A model generated the notes under the pieces. That model was given only the letters and a program-made list of their open reading frames with translations. It did not search any database and was not told the origin of the DNA. From Intestinimonas butyriciproducens (lineage in GTDB: Bacteria > Bacillota > Clostridia > Oscillospirales > Oscillospiraceae), in assembly GCF_004154955.1 (NCBI RefSeq), contig NZ_CP011524.1:2418001-2482000 (forward strand): a stretch of 64,000 nucleotides of DNA, written 5' to 3'. A program made the position numbers and the translations under genes. Of the stretch, positions 23,860-32,826 are shown piece by piece. Position 1 is the stretch's first letter. Each line of letters opens with the position of its first letter.

Positions 23860-24561
23860 ATGCATGAGACCATTTTAGTGGTGGATGACGACCGGGAGAT
23901 CGTGGGCGCCATCGCCATCCTGCTGGAGAAAGAGGGCTATCGGGTAATCAGGGCCTACAACGGTATGGAGGCCCTGGACCGGGTCATGGACCCGGCGGTG
24001 CGGCTGCTGCTCATCGACGTGATGATGCCTCGGCTGGACGGCCTCTCCGCCGTCATGCGGATCCGGGACAGGCGGAATCTGCCCATCATCGTCCTCTCCG
24101 CCCGCAGCGAGGAGACGGACAAGATCCTGGGCCTCTCGGTAGGCGCAGACGACTATGTGACCAAGCCCTTCAGCCCCCAGGAGCTGGCGGCCCGGGTCCG
24201 CAGTCAGCTCCGGCGGTACACCCGACTGGGGGATGTCCACGGAGAGGCCCGGCAGGACGAGATCGTCAATGGGCGGCTCGTCTACCGCCCCGGAGATCTG
24301 GTGCTGGCCGCCGACGGAGAGCCGGTGCGTCTCACCGCCACCGAGACCCGGATCGTGGACCTGCTGATGCGGAACCTGGGGCGCATTTTTCCGGCCGAGG
24401 AGATCTACCGCCGGGTGTGGGAGGGGGAGTGCTATGCCCCCGAGAACACCGTGATGGTCCATATCCGCCGGATTCGGGAAAAGATCGAGCTCAATCCCAG
24501 GCAGCCGGAATATCTGAAGGTGGTGTGGGGAATTGGTTACAAGATGGAAAAAAAGACTTAG
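23860..24561 (+). CDS. OmpR/PhoB-family response regulator, 233 aa
   Basis: The receiver domain (residues 4-115) has the acidic pair Asp10-Asp11, phospho-acceptor Asp53 in LLIDVMMP, Thr/Ser in VLSARSEETDK and Lys in VTKPFSP. The winged-helix output domain fills residues 140-230 (LTATETRIVDLLMRNLGRIF, ending VVWGIGYKME). It resembles VanR. The histidine kinase start overlaps its end by 29 bp, so the pair is translationally coupled. Confidence 0.96.
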   Translation: MHETILVVDDDREIVGAIAILLEKEGYRVIRAYNGMEALDRVMDPAVRLLLIDVMMPRLDGLSAVMRIRDRRNLPIIVLSARSEETDKILGLSVGADDYVTKPFSPQELAARVRSQLRRYTRLGDVHGEARQDEIVNGRLVYRPGDLVLAADGEPVRLTATETRIVDLLMRNLGRIFPAEEIYRRVWEGECYAPENTVMVHIRRIREKIELNPRQPEYLKVVWGIGYKMEKKT

Positions 24562-26602
24562 CCTGCTGGCCCTGGTACTGGGGGTGGACCTTTTGCTGGT
24601 GGGGCTCGCCGGCGCGGTGTTTGCCGGGGCGGTGCTTCTTCCCGGCGGGTACAGCCCCCAGGACGCGTTCCAGGCCGGCTATCAGAACACAGCCCTCTTC
24701 CGGCGGGAAATCGAAGATCAGTTGGAGTCGGCGCTCCGGCTGGCCCGGAGCGCCGACAAGAGCAGTTGGTACTCCATGGAAGAGGAGGGCAGCAATCTGC
24801 TCTGCCAGCTCATGATACGCTCCGCCTCCGGCGCCTGGCAGACCGTGTACAGCAACACAGAGACGGCGCTCGCCGGCGGCTCCCCCGTCGGGTACAACTT
24901 CGCCCTGACCTATGACGGCGGTCGCGTCTCCATCCACAAGGACGGGGAGGCGCTGGACATCTATGGCGACGGCGTCTATACGCCGGACAGCCTCTGGGAC
25001 GTGCCGGGTTACAGCAACCGTCCGGCGGAAGAGGGGGACGGTGACATCCGGGTCTATCTGGCCGCCATTGCCCAGCCGGTCCGCGTCCGGGGCTGTTATA
25101 GCAGTCTCTATGAGCTCCAGCAGGGCTTGACCATAGCCCGCTGGTTCTACCTGGGGGAATGCGCCGTGCTCGGCCTCGCCCTTCTTCTGCTGCTCCTGGC
25201 CTTTTTATGGCGGGATGCCCGCCGGGAGGCCCGCCTGGCCCTGGCCCGGCGCACGGGACCGGTCTGGTTCGAGTGCAAGGTCCTGGCGGTCACCGCTCCC
25301 CCTTTTCTGGCACCGCTGTTCTGCCTTGGTTTCTTTGCGCGCGCTTTCTTCTCTTATGCAGCCGCTCTGGCCGTAGCAGCGACGTTCTGTCTGGCGTACC
25401 CCTGGCTACTCTATCTGGCGGGCTGTGACCTGCGGCATAATGAGAAGCCTTGGCGCCACAGTCTGTGCTGCGCCCTGGCGGGACGGGTCGGTCGGGCCCT
25501 CCGCAAGCTCCGCGCCGCCCTCTCCGCTGCCGAACTCGCCCTTCCCCTTCAGCGCCGCTTCCTCCGGCGGGGGCTCGTGGCGGCGGTCTGTATCCTCCTG
25601 CTCAGTATCGCGGCATGGTTTCTCCTATACCTGCTGTTTTATAACGTTCCTTTCTATTATTTTAACTTCTGGCACCAGTGCTTCTTTTCCCTGCTTCTGG
25701 CCACCGCCCTCGTCTTGCTGCTCCTGGCCCCCATGGTCTGGCTTCTGCGCAGGGGCTGGGACCTGCTCCGGCAGCTCGGCCCCTTCACTGCCCGGCTTTC
25801 CGCCGTCCGGAGCGGAGACCTGACCGCTCCGCTGGAACTGCCTGCGGACTCCGATCTCCGGCAGGCAGCGGAGGACCTCAATGGTATCCATCAGGGGATG
25901 CGTGCCGCCCTGGAGGAGCGGATGAAGAGCGAGCGGATGAAAGTAGAGCTCATCGCCAACGTCTCCCACGATCTCAAGACTCCCCTCACCTCGGTCATCA
26001 GCTATGCCGAGCTGCTCCGTGAGGAGGAGGACCTGCCTGAGCATGTGCAGGACTATATCCGCATCCTCAACGACAAAGCCCAGCGGCTCAGCGTCATGGT
26101 CCAGGATGTGTTCGAAGTGAGCAAGGCCGCCTCCGGAGAGCTCTCCCTCCACACGGAGCGGTTGGACTTGGGGAAGCTTCTCCGCCAAACGCTGGCAGAC
26201 ATGGACGAGGCGGTCTCCCAGAGCTCCCTTACCTTCCGTACCGAGCTCCCGGAGGCGCCCGTATGGATCACAGCCGACGGAGACCGTCTCTACCGCGTGT
26301 TTCAGAACCTTGTCCAGAACGTGCTGGAATACTCGCTGGAGGGCTCCAGAGTTTACGTGACCCTGGATGCGGGCAAAGATGCCGCCACAGTACGCCTCAA
26401 AAACATCTCCCGCACAGAGCTTCCCCCCGGCGTGGATTTTACCGCCCGGTTCGTCCGGGGCGACCAGAGCCGCACCGATGGAGGCAGCGGCTTGGGCCTG
26501 GCCATCGCCAGCAGCTTCACTGCCGCCTGCGGGGGCGCCCTGCGGGTAAGCACCGACGCCGATCTCTTTACCGTGGAGGTGGAATTCCCCCTGTCCCGGT
26601 GA
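24533..26602 (+). CDS. Sensor histidine kinase, 689 aa
   Basis: A membrane helix (about 8-30) leads to an extracellular domain of about 165 residues. Several further membrane helices (about 205-430) precede a HAMP-like linker, the HisKA domain with phospho-His479 in NVSHDLKTPLTSVISYAELL, and the HATPase domain with NLVQNVLEYS and GGSGLGLAIASS. The N-box has VLEYS where NAxKYT is usual. The start is a TTG inside the response-regulator gene with a weak GGGG site. The signal sensed is unknown. The multi-pass region resembles antibiotic- or envelope-stress sensors. Confidence 0.92.
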   Translation: MVTRWKKRLSLLALVLGVDLLLVGLAGAVFAGAVLLPGGYSPQDAFQAGYQNTALFRREIEDQLESALRLARSADKSSWYSMEEEGSNLLCQLMIRSASGAWQTVYSNTETALAGGSPVGYNFALTYDGGRVSIHKDGEALDIYGDGVYTPDSLWDVPGYSNRPAEEGDGDIRVYLAAIAQPVRVRGCYSSLYELQQGLTIARWFYLGECAVLGLALLLLLLAFLWRDARREARLALARRTGPVWFECKVLAVTAPPFLAPLFCLGFFARAFFSYAAALAVAATFCLAYPWLLYLAGCDLRHNEKPWRHSLCCALAGRVGRALRKLRAALSAAELALPLQRRFLRRGLVAAVCILLLSIAAWFLLYLLFYNVPFYYFNFWHQCFFSLLLATALVLLLLAPMVWLLRRGWDLLRQLGPFTARLSAVRSGDLTAPLELPADSDLRQAAEDLNGIHQGMRAALEERMKSERMKVELIANVSHDLKTPLTSVISYAELLREEEDLPEHVQDYIRILNDKAQRLSVMVQDVFEVSKAASGELSLHTERLDLGKLLRQTLADMDEAVSQSSLTFRTELPEAPVWITADGDRLYRVFQNLVQNVLEYSLEGSRVYVTLDAGKDAATVRLKNISRTELPPGVDFTARFVRGDQSRTDGGSGLGLAIASSFTAACGGALRVSTDADLFTVEVEFPLSR

Positions 26603-26689
26603 GCTTCCGTCCCGACCCTTCTCCCGCCGCTTCGACCCCTCCGGTGTGGTATTGTGGGGTAACATTCCACGTGAAAGGGAGGAGATATC

Positions 26690-27616
26690 GTGGCGGATTC
26701 CATTGACCGCGCCATTGTAGAGGGGCGTGTCTATCCTTCGGCTTCCGACATTTTGCCCGGAGGCACGGCGACGGCGGCCCTGCCCAACTGGTCCCTGCTG
26801 CGGCTGAGTCCCGGGCTGCTGGCGTTGACCGGCTGGGAGAGCGCCGAGGCCCTCATCCAGGCCTCCGGCGGTGCGCTATACGATCTCTTCTGCCCGGAGG
26901 ACCGCCCCTGCATCCTCGCCGCGCTGGAATCCCTCCTTGCCTCTGCCGGTCGGATCAAGGCGGAATACCGCCTGCTCCGGCGGAGTCTTCCCCCCCTCTG
27001 GGTCACGCTGTGTGCCGGTCTGGTGGACACGGAGGCGCTGGGGATTCATCTGGAGTGCTTTCTTTTGGATCTCAGCGACCTGCGGCGGGCGGAGGCGGAG
27101 CTCTCCGAGCGCTGCCAGACGCTGGCGGAGCAGGCCCGGCGGGAGACCATGACCGGCCTTCTCAACAAGGACGCCTTTCGCCTGGACGTCCGCACCTACC
27201 TTTCCGCCGCCGGGCCGGAGGAGACCTACGCCCTGTTGGTGACCGACCTGGACGACTTCAAACGGTTCAACGACCGCTACGGCCACACCTTTGGGGATCA
27301 GGTCCTGCTGGCCTTTGCCGCCATCCTGTCCCGCAGTTTTGGGCCCGGTGCCCTGTGCGGACGGTATGGGGGAGACGAGTTTGTGGTCTTTCTGCCCGGG
27401 ACCGCTCCCCGGACCGCTGAGGAGGCCCTTCACGGGCTCTACCGCAACCTGAAGTGCCGCCGGAAGGGGGACCCCATGTTCCAGTGCAGCGTCGGCGCCG
27501 CCTGCGGTAAGGGGCCGGCAGAATACAGCCGGCTCTTTGACCGGGCGGACGCCGCCCTTTACCGGGCCAAACGTGCGGGCAAAAACCGGTTCCAGATGGA
27601 TCGCGGGGGGCTATGA
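26690..27616 (+). CDS. PAS-GGDEF diguanylate cyclase, 308 aa
   Basis: It makes cyclic di-GMP from GTP. A PAS-like sensor domain is at about residues 30-135 and the GGDEF domain at about 150-305. The latter has MTGLLNKDAF, DLDDFKRFNDRYGH and the intact active site RYGGDEFVVF at about 225-234. No RxxD inhibitory site is visible before the GGDEF motif, so product inhibition may be absent. The start is GTG with GGGAGGAG. No membrane segment. It follows the kinase by 87 bp and may respond to the same stimulus. Confidence 0.92.
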   Translation: MADSIDRAIVEGRVYPSASDILPGGTATAALPNWSLLRLSPGLLALTGWESAEALIQASGGALYDLFCPEDRPCILAALESLLASAGRIKAEYRLLRRSLPPLWVTLCAGLVDTEALGIHLECFLLDLSDLRRAEAELSERCQTLAEQARRETMTGLLNKDAFRLDVRTYLSAAGPEETYALLVTDLDDFKRFNDRYGHTFGDQVLLAFAAILSRSFGPGALCGRYGGDEFVVFLPGTAPRTAEEALHGLYRNLKCRRKGDPMFQCSVGAACGKGPAEYSRLFDRADAALYRAKRAGKNRFQMDRGGL

Positions 27617-27693
27617 AAACCGGCGCGGGTGTGATATACTGCTGCCAGAATACGCCGTGGGGCCCTCATCCGCGGCGGAACGGAGGCATCCCT

Positions 27694-27978
27694 ATGGAAT
27701 TTCGATATGAGGCCGAGCGCATTTATCTCACCGACGATCACGGACGCATGGCCGCAGAGATCACGTTTCACCAGCGGTCCGACCGGGCCATGTCCATCGA
27801 TCACACCTATGTCTCCCCTGAGCTCCAGGGGAGGGGCGTCGCCGCGGACCTGGTCAAAGCCGCCGCGGACCGTTTCCGCGCCAGAGGTCTCAAGGCCGTT
27901 CCCGTGTGTTCTTACGCGGTGAAATGGTTTGCGCAACACCCCGAGGAACAGGACCTGCTCAAAAACCCGAGCGTCTGA
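27694..27978 (+). CDS. GNAT-like small N-acetyltransferase (YjdJ type), 94 aa
   Basis: This single-domain acetyltransferase of the short Acetyltransf_CG family has AAEITFHQ, then HTYVSPELQGRGVAADLVKAA with the acetyl-CoA loop QGRGVA, and VPVCSYAVKWFAQHPE near the end. The target is unknown. GGAGG precedes the ATG at 27694. The frame extends upstream to 27613 through non-conserved sequence. A terminator follows. Confidence 0.9.
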   Translation: MEFRYEAERIYLTDDHGRMAAEITFHQRSDRAMSIDHTYVSPELQGRGVAADLVKAAADRFRARGLKAVPVCSYAVKWFAQHPEEQDLLKNPSV

Positions 27979-28022
27979 AAGTCCCTGCCGCATTTATCCC
28001 GGCGCCCCGAACAGGGGCGGCC

Positions 28023-28065
28023 CAGCCTGCCGAAAAACTTTTTCGGCAGGCTGTTGTGCTTTTTT
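28023..28065 (+). terminator. Terminator after the acetyltransferase gene
   Basis: CAGCCTGCCGAAAAA and TTTTTCGGCAGGCTG pair perfectly around one base, and a T-run follows eight bases later. Confidence 0.85.
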
Positions 28066-28251
28066 CAACCTAAGCAGTCTGAAAAGTTGCCTTATTCACC
28101 GTCAAATGGCGCTCCCGGTGCTTTTTCTCTCACAGATTTCCCCTTCCAAGCCTTTTCAGAAGAGGGTGCCGGACGGACCCGGCTTTCTTGTATTTCCTGA
28201 CCGGCAGTGCTAAAATAAAGGTATCTTTTTTGAATGGAGGAGACTCTACAC

Positions 28252-30423
28252 ATGAAGCACGGCAAGAAACTGCTCTCCGTCCTGCTGGCCCTGGTCATGG
28301 TGCTGGCGCTGCTGCCCTCCGCGGCCTTTGCCGCCGAAGGGGAAAAGCACATCACCATCCTGGGCACCTCGGATATGCACGGCAATATCTGGGGCTTCAG
28401 CTACGAGGACAGCAAGGAGACCGACAACAATGGCATGGCCCGCCTGTACACCTATATCCAACAGGTGCGCGCCGAGAACCCGAACACCATCCTCATCGAC
28501 GCCGGGGATGACATTCAGGGCACCATTATGACCGACGACATCTACAACAAGATTCCCGAAGAGCCCCACCCCGTCGTGGCCGCCATGAACTACATGGGCT
28601 ATGACGCCATGACCCTGGGCAACCATGAGTTCAACTGGGGCATCGACACCATGCAGAAGATCCTTTCTCAGGCACAGTTCCCCGTCCTGGCCGCCAATGT
28701 CAAGGACGCCTCCGGCGGCTTTGTCACCGGCGCGGGCTGGACCATTGTGGAGAAGGACGGCGTGAAGGTAGCCGTCATCGGCGTGGTCACCCCCGACGTG
28801 CCCATCTGGGACGGCGGCAAGGAGGGCGTGGAGGCCTGTACCTACGAGGCCGCCAATACCGCCGTCAAGAATGCCATCGCCGAGATCGGCGACGGTGCCG
28901 ACGCGATCGTGGTCTCCGCCCACATGGGCATGTATGCCGAGTTCGATGAAGACGGCGGTTCTGATTCCGCCCAGAAGATCCTGGACGATAACCCCGAGAT
29001 CGACGTGCTCCAGGTGGCCCACAACCATGTGGTGGTCAGTGAGACGCAGGGCGATACCGTCATCGGCGGCGTGCGCAACGGCGGCCGTGACATCGCTCGC
29101 TTTGACCTCACGCTGGATCAGAACAACCATGTCACCGACGCCACGGTGGAGATCGTGGACATGACCGGCGTAACCCCCAGCCAGGCCCTCCGCGACATTG
29201 AGCTGGTGAAGGAGTCCCACCAGAAGACCATCGACTTCATCACCGGCGGCGGCGCCGGCGAGGACGGAGAGGGCGGCGCAGCCCTGGGTTCCACCACCGC
29301 CAAGTTCCAGCCCGCGGACGAAATCGCCGGTCTGCCTGAGGGGAAGCTCCAGGATACCGCCGTGATGGACCTCATCAACAAGGTCCAACTGGAGAATTCC
29401 GGCGCCGATGTCTCCGCCGCCGCCCTCTTCAAGGACACCAGCGATCTGCCCGAGGGTGACATCAATTACGGCAATATCTTCGACATCTACAAGTTCGACA
29501 ACACTCTCTATCGTGTCACCGTCACCGGCAAGGAGCTCAAAGGGTACATGGAATGGGCCGCCGCGTGCTACAACCAGTGGGTGCCCGGGGACATCAACAT
29601 CTCCTTCGATCCCGAGTATCCCGGCTACCTCTATGACATGTTCGCCGGTGTGGACTACGAGATCGACCTGAGTCAGCCCAAGGGCGAGCGCATCAAAAAC
29701 GTCATGTTCAAGGGCGCGCCCCTCCAGGACGACCAGACTCTGACCCTGGCGGTGAACAACTACCGTTATTCCTCCGCCCTGAAGGCGCAGAACCTCATCG
29801 CAGGCAAGAAGGAGTGGGAGTCCTCCAACTCCATCCGCGATATGATCGTGGCCTATCTGGCTGAGCACTCCCCCATCTCTCCCGAGGTGGACAACAACTG
29901 GAAGATCGTGGGTGTGGATCTGAGCCTGGACGACCCCCGCCGCCAGGAGATCATCGACCTGGTGAACGCCGGACGGCTGGATACCCCCTACGACAAGAGC
30001 TATAATCTGGCCGATTACGACGCCATCATCGCCAGCGCCGCGCCCGCCGGCAATGTTGCGGTGAACGGCACGGTAGTGGGTTCCGCCTTTACCTACCAAA
30101 TCGACGACGGCGCCGTCTACTACCGTCTCCGCGATCTGGCCTTTGCCCTGAAGGACACCTCCGTTGCCTTCAATGTAGAGTGGAACGGCCAGATGGTGGT
30201 CATCACCAAGGGCGCGGCCTATACGGCCGAGCCTATCCAGGACTCTCCTATGAGCCCTGCCTTCATGGAAACCACCCTCTCCGTCCTGGCTGATGGCCAG
30301 GTGGAGGTCGCCGCCGCCCTCATGTCCCCCGGTTATCACTGTATCACCGCTGAGGGTCTGGCCGCCCTGCTGGGACTCTCTGTCACCGAAGCCGACGGCG
30401 TACTCACCATTACCGCCGCCTGA
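28252..30423 (+). CDS. Secreted 5'-nucleotidase/metallophosphatase (UshA-like) with copper-amine-oxidase-like C-terminal domain, 723 aa
   Basis: A signal peptide ends AFA-AEG at about residue 28. The calcineurin-like metallophosphatase domain follows (about 33-290) with the metal ligands DMHGN, GDDIQG, GNHEFNWG and the AHNHV segment. The 5'-nucleotidase C-terminal domain is at about 340-560. The last 120 residues hold a NGTVVGSAFTYQIDDGAVYY-type copper amine oxidase N-terminal-like domain, often a wall-binding or stalk module. It should release phosphate from external nucleotides. No sortase motif or SLH domain is visible. GGAGGAG precedes the ATG at 28252. Confidence 0.92.
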   Translation: MKHGKKLLSVLLALVMVLALLPSAAFAAEGEKHITILGTSDMHGNIWGFSYEDSKETDNNGMARLYTYIQQVRAENPNTILIDAGDDIQGTIMTDDIYNKIPEEPHPVVAAMNYMGYDAMTLGNHEFNWGIDTMQKILSQAQFPVLAANVKDASGGFVTGAGWTIVEKDGVKVAVIGVVTPDVPIWDGGKEGVEACTYEAANTAVKNAIAEIGDGADAIVVSAHMGMYAEFDEDGGSDSAQKILDDNPEIDVLQVAHNHVVVSETQGDTVIGGVRNGGRDIARFDLTLDQNNHVTDATVEIVDMTGVTPSQALRDIELVKESHQKTIDFITGGGAGEDGEGGAALGSTTAKFQPADEIAGLPEGKLQDTAVMDLINKVQLENSGADVSAAALFKDTSDLPEGDINYGNIFDIYKFDNTLYRVTVTGKELKGYMEWAAACYNQWVPGDINISFDPEYPGYLYDMFAGVDYEIDLSQPKGERIKNVMFKGAPLQDDQTLTLAVNNYRYSSALKAQNLIAGKKEWESSNSIRDMIVAYLAEHSPISPEVDNNWKIVGVDLSLDDPRRQEIIDLVNAGRLDTPYDKSYNLADYDAIIASAAPAGNVAVNGTVVGSAFTYQIDDGAVYYRLRDLAFALKDTSVAFNVEWNGQMVVITKGAAYTAEPIQDSPMSPAFMETTLSVLADGQVEVAAALMSPGYHCITAEGLAALLGLSVTEADGVLTITAA

Positions 30424-30492
30424 CGTCCGCCTCCTCCGGCCCCGCGGCCGGGCTGCCCCGGAGGCATCCCCCGTGGCTAGCACCGCATTTTC

Positions 30493-30527
30493 AGCGGCCC
30501 GCCTTTGGAGAGGCGGGCCGCTTTTTT
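30493..30527 (+). terminator. Terminator after the 5'-nucleotidase gene
   Basis: AGCGGCCCGCCT pairs with AGGCGGGCCGCT and is followed by six T residues. Confidence 0.93.
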
Positions 30528-30602
30528 GTCCATTTCGCAGTATGCCGCGCTCTTCCCTTTTCCGCTTTGCTGTGCTACAATATCGCAAAGGAGTTGAAGC
30601 GT

Positions 30603-30899
30603 ATGATCCGACATATGATCTTCTGGAATCTGGCCGAGGAAAACGCCGACCGGGTCGAAACCGAGCGCTTTCTCAAGGAGACCTTCGCCGCCATGGTGGG
30701 GGCCGTCCCCGGCCTGCGCGCGGCCCACATCGGCTTTGACCAGGGGCTTGGCACCCACGGCGTGGGCCTCTCCTGCGACCTGGACAGCATGGAGGCCCTG
30801 GCCGCCTACCAGGACTACCCCCCTCATGTGGCTTTTAAACGCTGGGCCAAGGTCCATTTGAAAGATCGCTGCTGTGTGGACCTGGAGGTGGCAGAATGA
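30603..30899 (+). CDS. Dabb-domain protein (stress-responsive alpha/beta barrel), 98 aa
   Basis: The protein begins MIRHMIFWNLAEE and contains VPGLRAAHIGFD and YPPHVAFKRWAKVHLKDRC, the pattern of dimeric alpha/beta barrel (Dabb) proteins. Some of these act as cyclases or decarboxylases on polyketide-like acids. AAAGGAG precedes the ATG. Its stop overlaps the start of the aminotransferase gene (ATGA), so the two are coupled. A joint metabolic role is inferred. Confidence 0.88.
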   Translation: MIRHMIFWNLAEENADRVETERFLKETFAAMVGAVPGLRAAHIGFDQGLGTHGVGLSCDLDSMEALAAYQDYPPHVAFKRWAKVHLKDRCCVDLEVAE

Positions 30900-32089
30900 A
30901 TCTGCCGGAATCCCTCATCCAAATGGGCTCCAAGCGCAATATTATGCGTGAGATCCGGGAATACGGCCTTCTCCGTGCCCGGGAGGTGGGCGCGGAGAAG
31001 GTGCTGGACTTCTCCCTGGGTAATCCCAGTGTGGAACCGCCCCGACGGGTCAACGACTTCATTCGGGAGCTGCTCAGCGGCCCGGAGGCCGCCTCCGTCC
31101 ATGGCTATACCACCGCCCAGGGAGAGCTGGGCGTCCGGGAAAAGCTGGCGGCCTCCCTCACCCGCCGCTTCGGAGGGCCCTATGACGCCGGGGACCTCTA
31201 CCTCACGGTGGGCGCGGCGGCGGCCCTGTGCTGCTGCTTCCGGGCCTTGGCTTGCCCCGGAGACCAGTTCATCCTCCTGGCCCCCTTCTTCACCGAGTAT
31301 ACCTACTTCATCACCGGAAACGGCGGAGAGCCGGTGGTGGTCCCTCCGGACTACGCCACCTTTCAGCCCGACCTGGGCGCCCTGGAGCGGGCCATCACCT
31401 CCCACACCAAAGCGGTAGTGGTGAATTCCCCCAACAATCCCTCCGGCGTGGTCTATACCGCCGAGACCCTGAGCGCTATGGCGGAGCTTCTGCGCCGAAA
31501 GGCCGCTGAATACGGCCACCCCATCTATCTCATCTCCGATGAGCCCTACCGCGAGATCGTCTTCGAGGGCTTTTCCGTCCCCTGGCTCCCGGACTTCTAC
31601 GACGACACGCTGGTGTGCTACTCCTACAGCAAATCTCTCTCCCTGCCCGGCGAGCGGATCGGCTATATCCTGATCGGCAAGCCGGTGGCGGACCGTGAGG
31701 CCCTGTATGCCGCCATCTGCGGCGCGGGCCGGGTGCTGGGCTACGTCAACGCCCCCAGCCTCTTCCAGCGGGTGGCCGCCGAGTGCGACGGACTCACCTC
31801 CGACCTCACCGTCTACCAGACCAATCGGGACCTCCTCTATCACGGCCTCACCGAGCTGGGCTACACCTGCGTGGAGCCCGGCGGCACCTTCTACCTGATG
31901 GTCAAATCTCCGGAGCCCGACGCCGCCGCCTTCTGTGAACGGGCCAAACGCTACGACCTTCTCTTCCCCCCCACCGACGACTTCCACTGTCCCGGTTGGT
32001 GCCGCATCGCCTTCTGCACCGCCACTGAAACGGTGCAAAAAGCCCTCCCCCTTTTCAAAAAGCTGGCGGCAGAGTACGGCCTGAACTGA
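30896..32089 (+). CDS. Class I PLP-dependent aminotransferase, 397 aa
   Basis: This is an aspartate-aminotransferase-type fold with LDFSLGNPSVEPP, VVNSPNNPSGVVY, ISDEPYREIVFEG and the PLP-binding Lys in SYSKSLSLPGERIGY. The C-terminal EPGGTFYLM segment fits. Substrate is not clear from sequence. It overlaps the Dabb gene by four bases and is followed by a strong bidirectional terminator. Confidence 0.92.
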   Translation: MNLPESLIQMGSKRNIMREIREYGLLRAREVGAEKVLDFSLGNPSVEPPRRVNDFIRELLSGPEAASVHGYTTAQGELGVREKLAASLTRRFGGPYDAGDLYLTVGAAAALCCCFRALACPGDQFILLAPFFTEYTYFITGNGGEPVVVPPDYATFQPDLGALERAITSHTKAVVVNSPNNPSGVVYTAETLSAMAELLRRKAAEYGHPIYLISDEPYREIVFEGFSVPWLPDFYDDTLVCYSYSKSLSLPGERIGYILIGKPVADREALYAAICGAGRVLGYVNAPSLFQRVAAECDGLTSDLTVYQTNRDLLYHGLTELGYTCVEPGGTFYLMVKSPEPDAAAFCERAKRYDLLFPPTDDFHCPGWCRIAFCTATETVQKALPLFKKLAAEYGLN

Positions 32090-32090
32090 C

Positions 32091-32132
32091 AAGCAGCGGC
32101 CCGCGTTCCAAGAGGAACGCGGGCCGCTGCTT
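32091..32132. terminator. Bidirectional terminator
   Basis: AAGCAGCGGCCCGCGTTCC and GGAACGCGGGCCGCTGCTT are perfect complements around a 4-base loop, between convergent genes. Confidence 0.92.
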
Positions 32133-32152
32133 ATTTTCCAGCATGGGTCAAC

Positions 32153-32725
32153 TCACGCCCGGCGCAGGGTAAGTCCGCTGCGCTTGAGGGCGGCCTGGAG
32201 GGCCAAAGCCAGCGGCGGCGCGGCAATGATGGCCACGGCGGCGTTGAAGACTGACGCGGGGATTTTCAGCGGGAGCGCGGCCAGCGCCACTCCGGGCTGG
32301 AGCCCCTCCACCAACAGTCCGTCATAGAAAAAGCTCTTGGCGAAATAGAGCACATAATAGGCAAGGCATCCGCATACCGCCCCCGCCAGGCACCGGGCGT
32401 AGCTCAACTCTCCCTCCCTGGCCTGCCGGCGCACCAGCAGGCCGGCCACCAGTCCCATGACACCCTTGGTGAGGAAGGTGATCCAGCACTCGGCTGCATA
32501 GAGGGGATTGGTGAGGTCATAGAGGGCGGAGCCCAGCCCGGAGGCCAGCCCCCCGATGGGCCCCAGCAGCAGCCCGGAGAGCACGCAGACGATGTTGGCC
32601 AGGGTGAACGAGGTACGCCCACCGATGGCGATGGGCATGATAATGCGGGCGTAATTGCTGGCAAAGACCAGGGCGGTCATCATCCCCAGGAAGGCCAGCG
32701 TCCGGGGATCAAAACGGCGATTCAT
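32153..32725 (-). CDS. ECF transporter S component, 190 aa
   Basis: It has five or six membrane helices with the S-component pattern: FLGMMTALVFASNYARI at the N-terminus, then GGRTSFTLANIVCVLSGLLL followed by GPIGGLASGLGSALYDLTNP. It binds a vitamin-like substrate and works with a shared EcfAAT module that is not in the window. The substrate is not deducible, and no riboswitch is visible in the 90 bp upstream. The ATG at 32725 has AGGAG, while an in-frame GTG at 32734 is less likely. Confidence 0.88.
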   Translation of the reverse strand: MNRRFDPRTLAFLGMMTALVFASNYARIIMPIAIGGRTSFTLANIVCVLSGLLLGPIGGLASGLGSALYDLTNPLYAAECWITFLTKGVMGLVAGLLVRRQAREGELSYARCLAGAVCGCLAYYVLYFAKSFFYDGLLVEGLQPGVALAALPLKIPASVFNAAVAIIAAPPLALALQAALKRSGLTLRRA

Positions 32726-32826
32726 TCCAAACACTCCTATCTCAGTTGCTGGTCTGATTATAGCCGAATACTGGTCTTATTTCAAATCTCAGTTTTAGAA
32801 AATTCGGCAAGGTCAGTTTGGGCGCA

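Noticed and set aside
28246-30588. A 780-codon open frame antisense to the 5'-nucleotidase
   Set aside because: Its product is a low-complexity Gly/Val/His string typical of antisense frames in GC-rich genes, and no ribosome site or domain is seen.
32726-32826. Vitamin riboswitch before the ECF S component
   Set aside because: Only about 90 bp with no conserved TPP, FMN, cobalamin or folate element visible.
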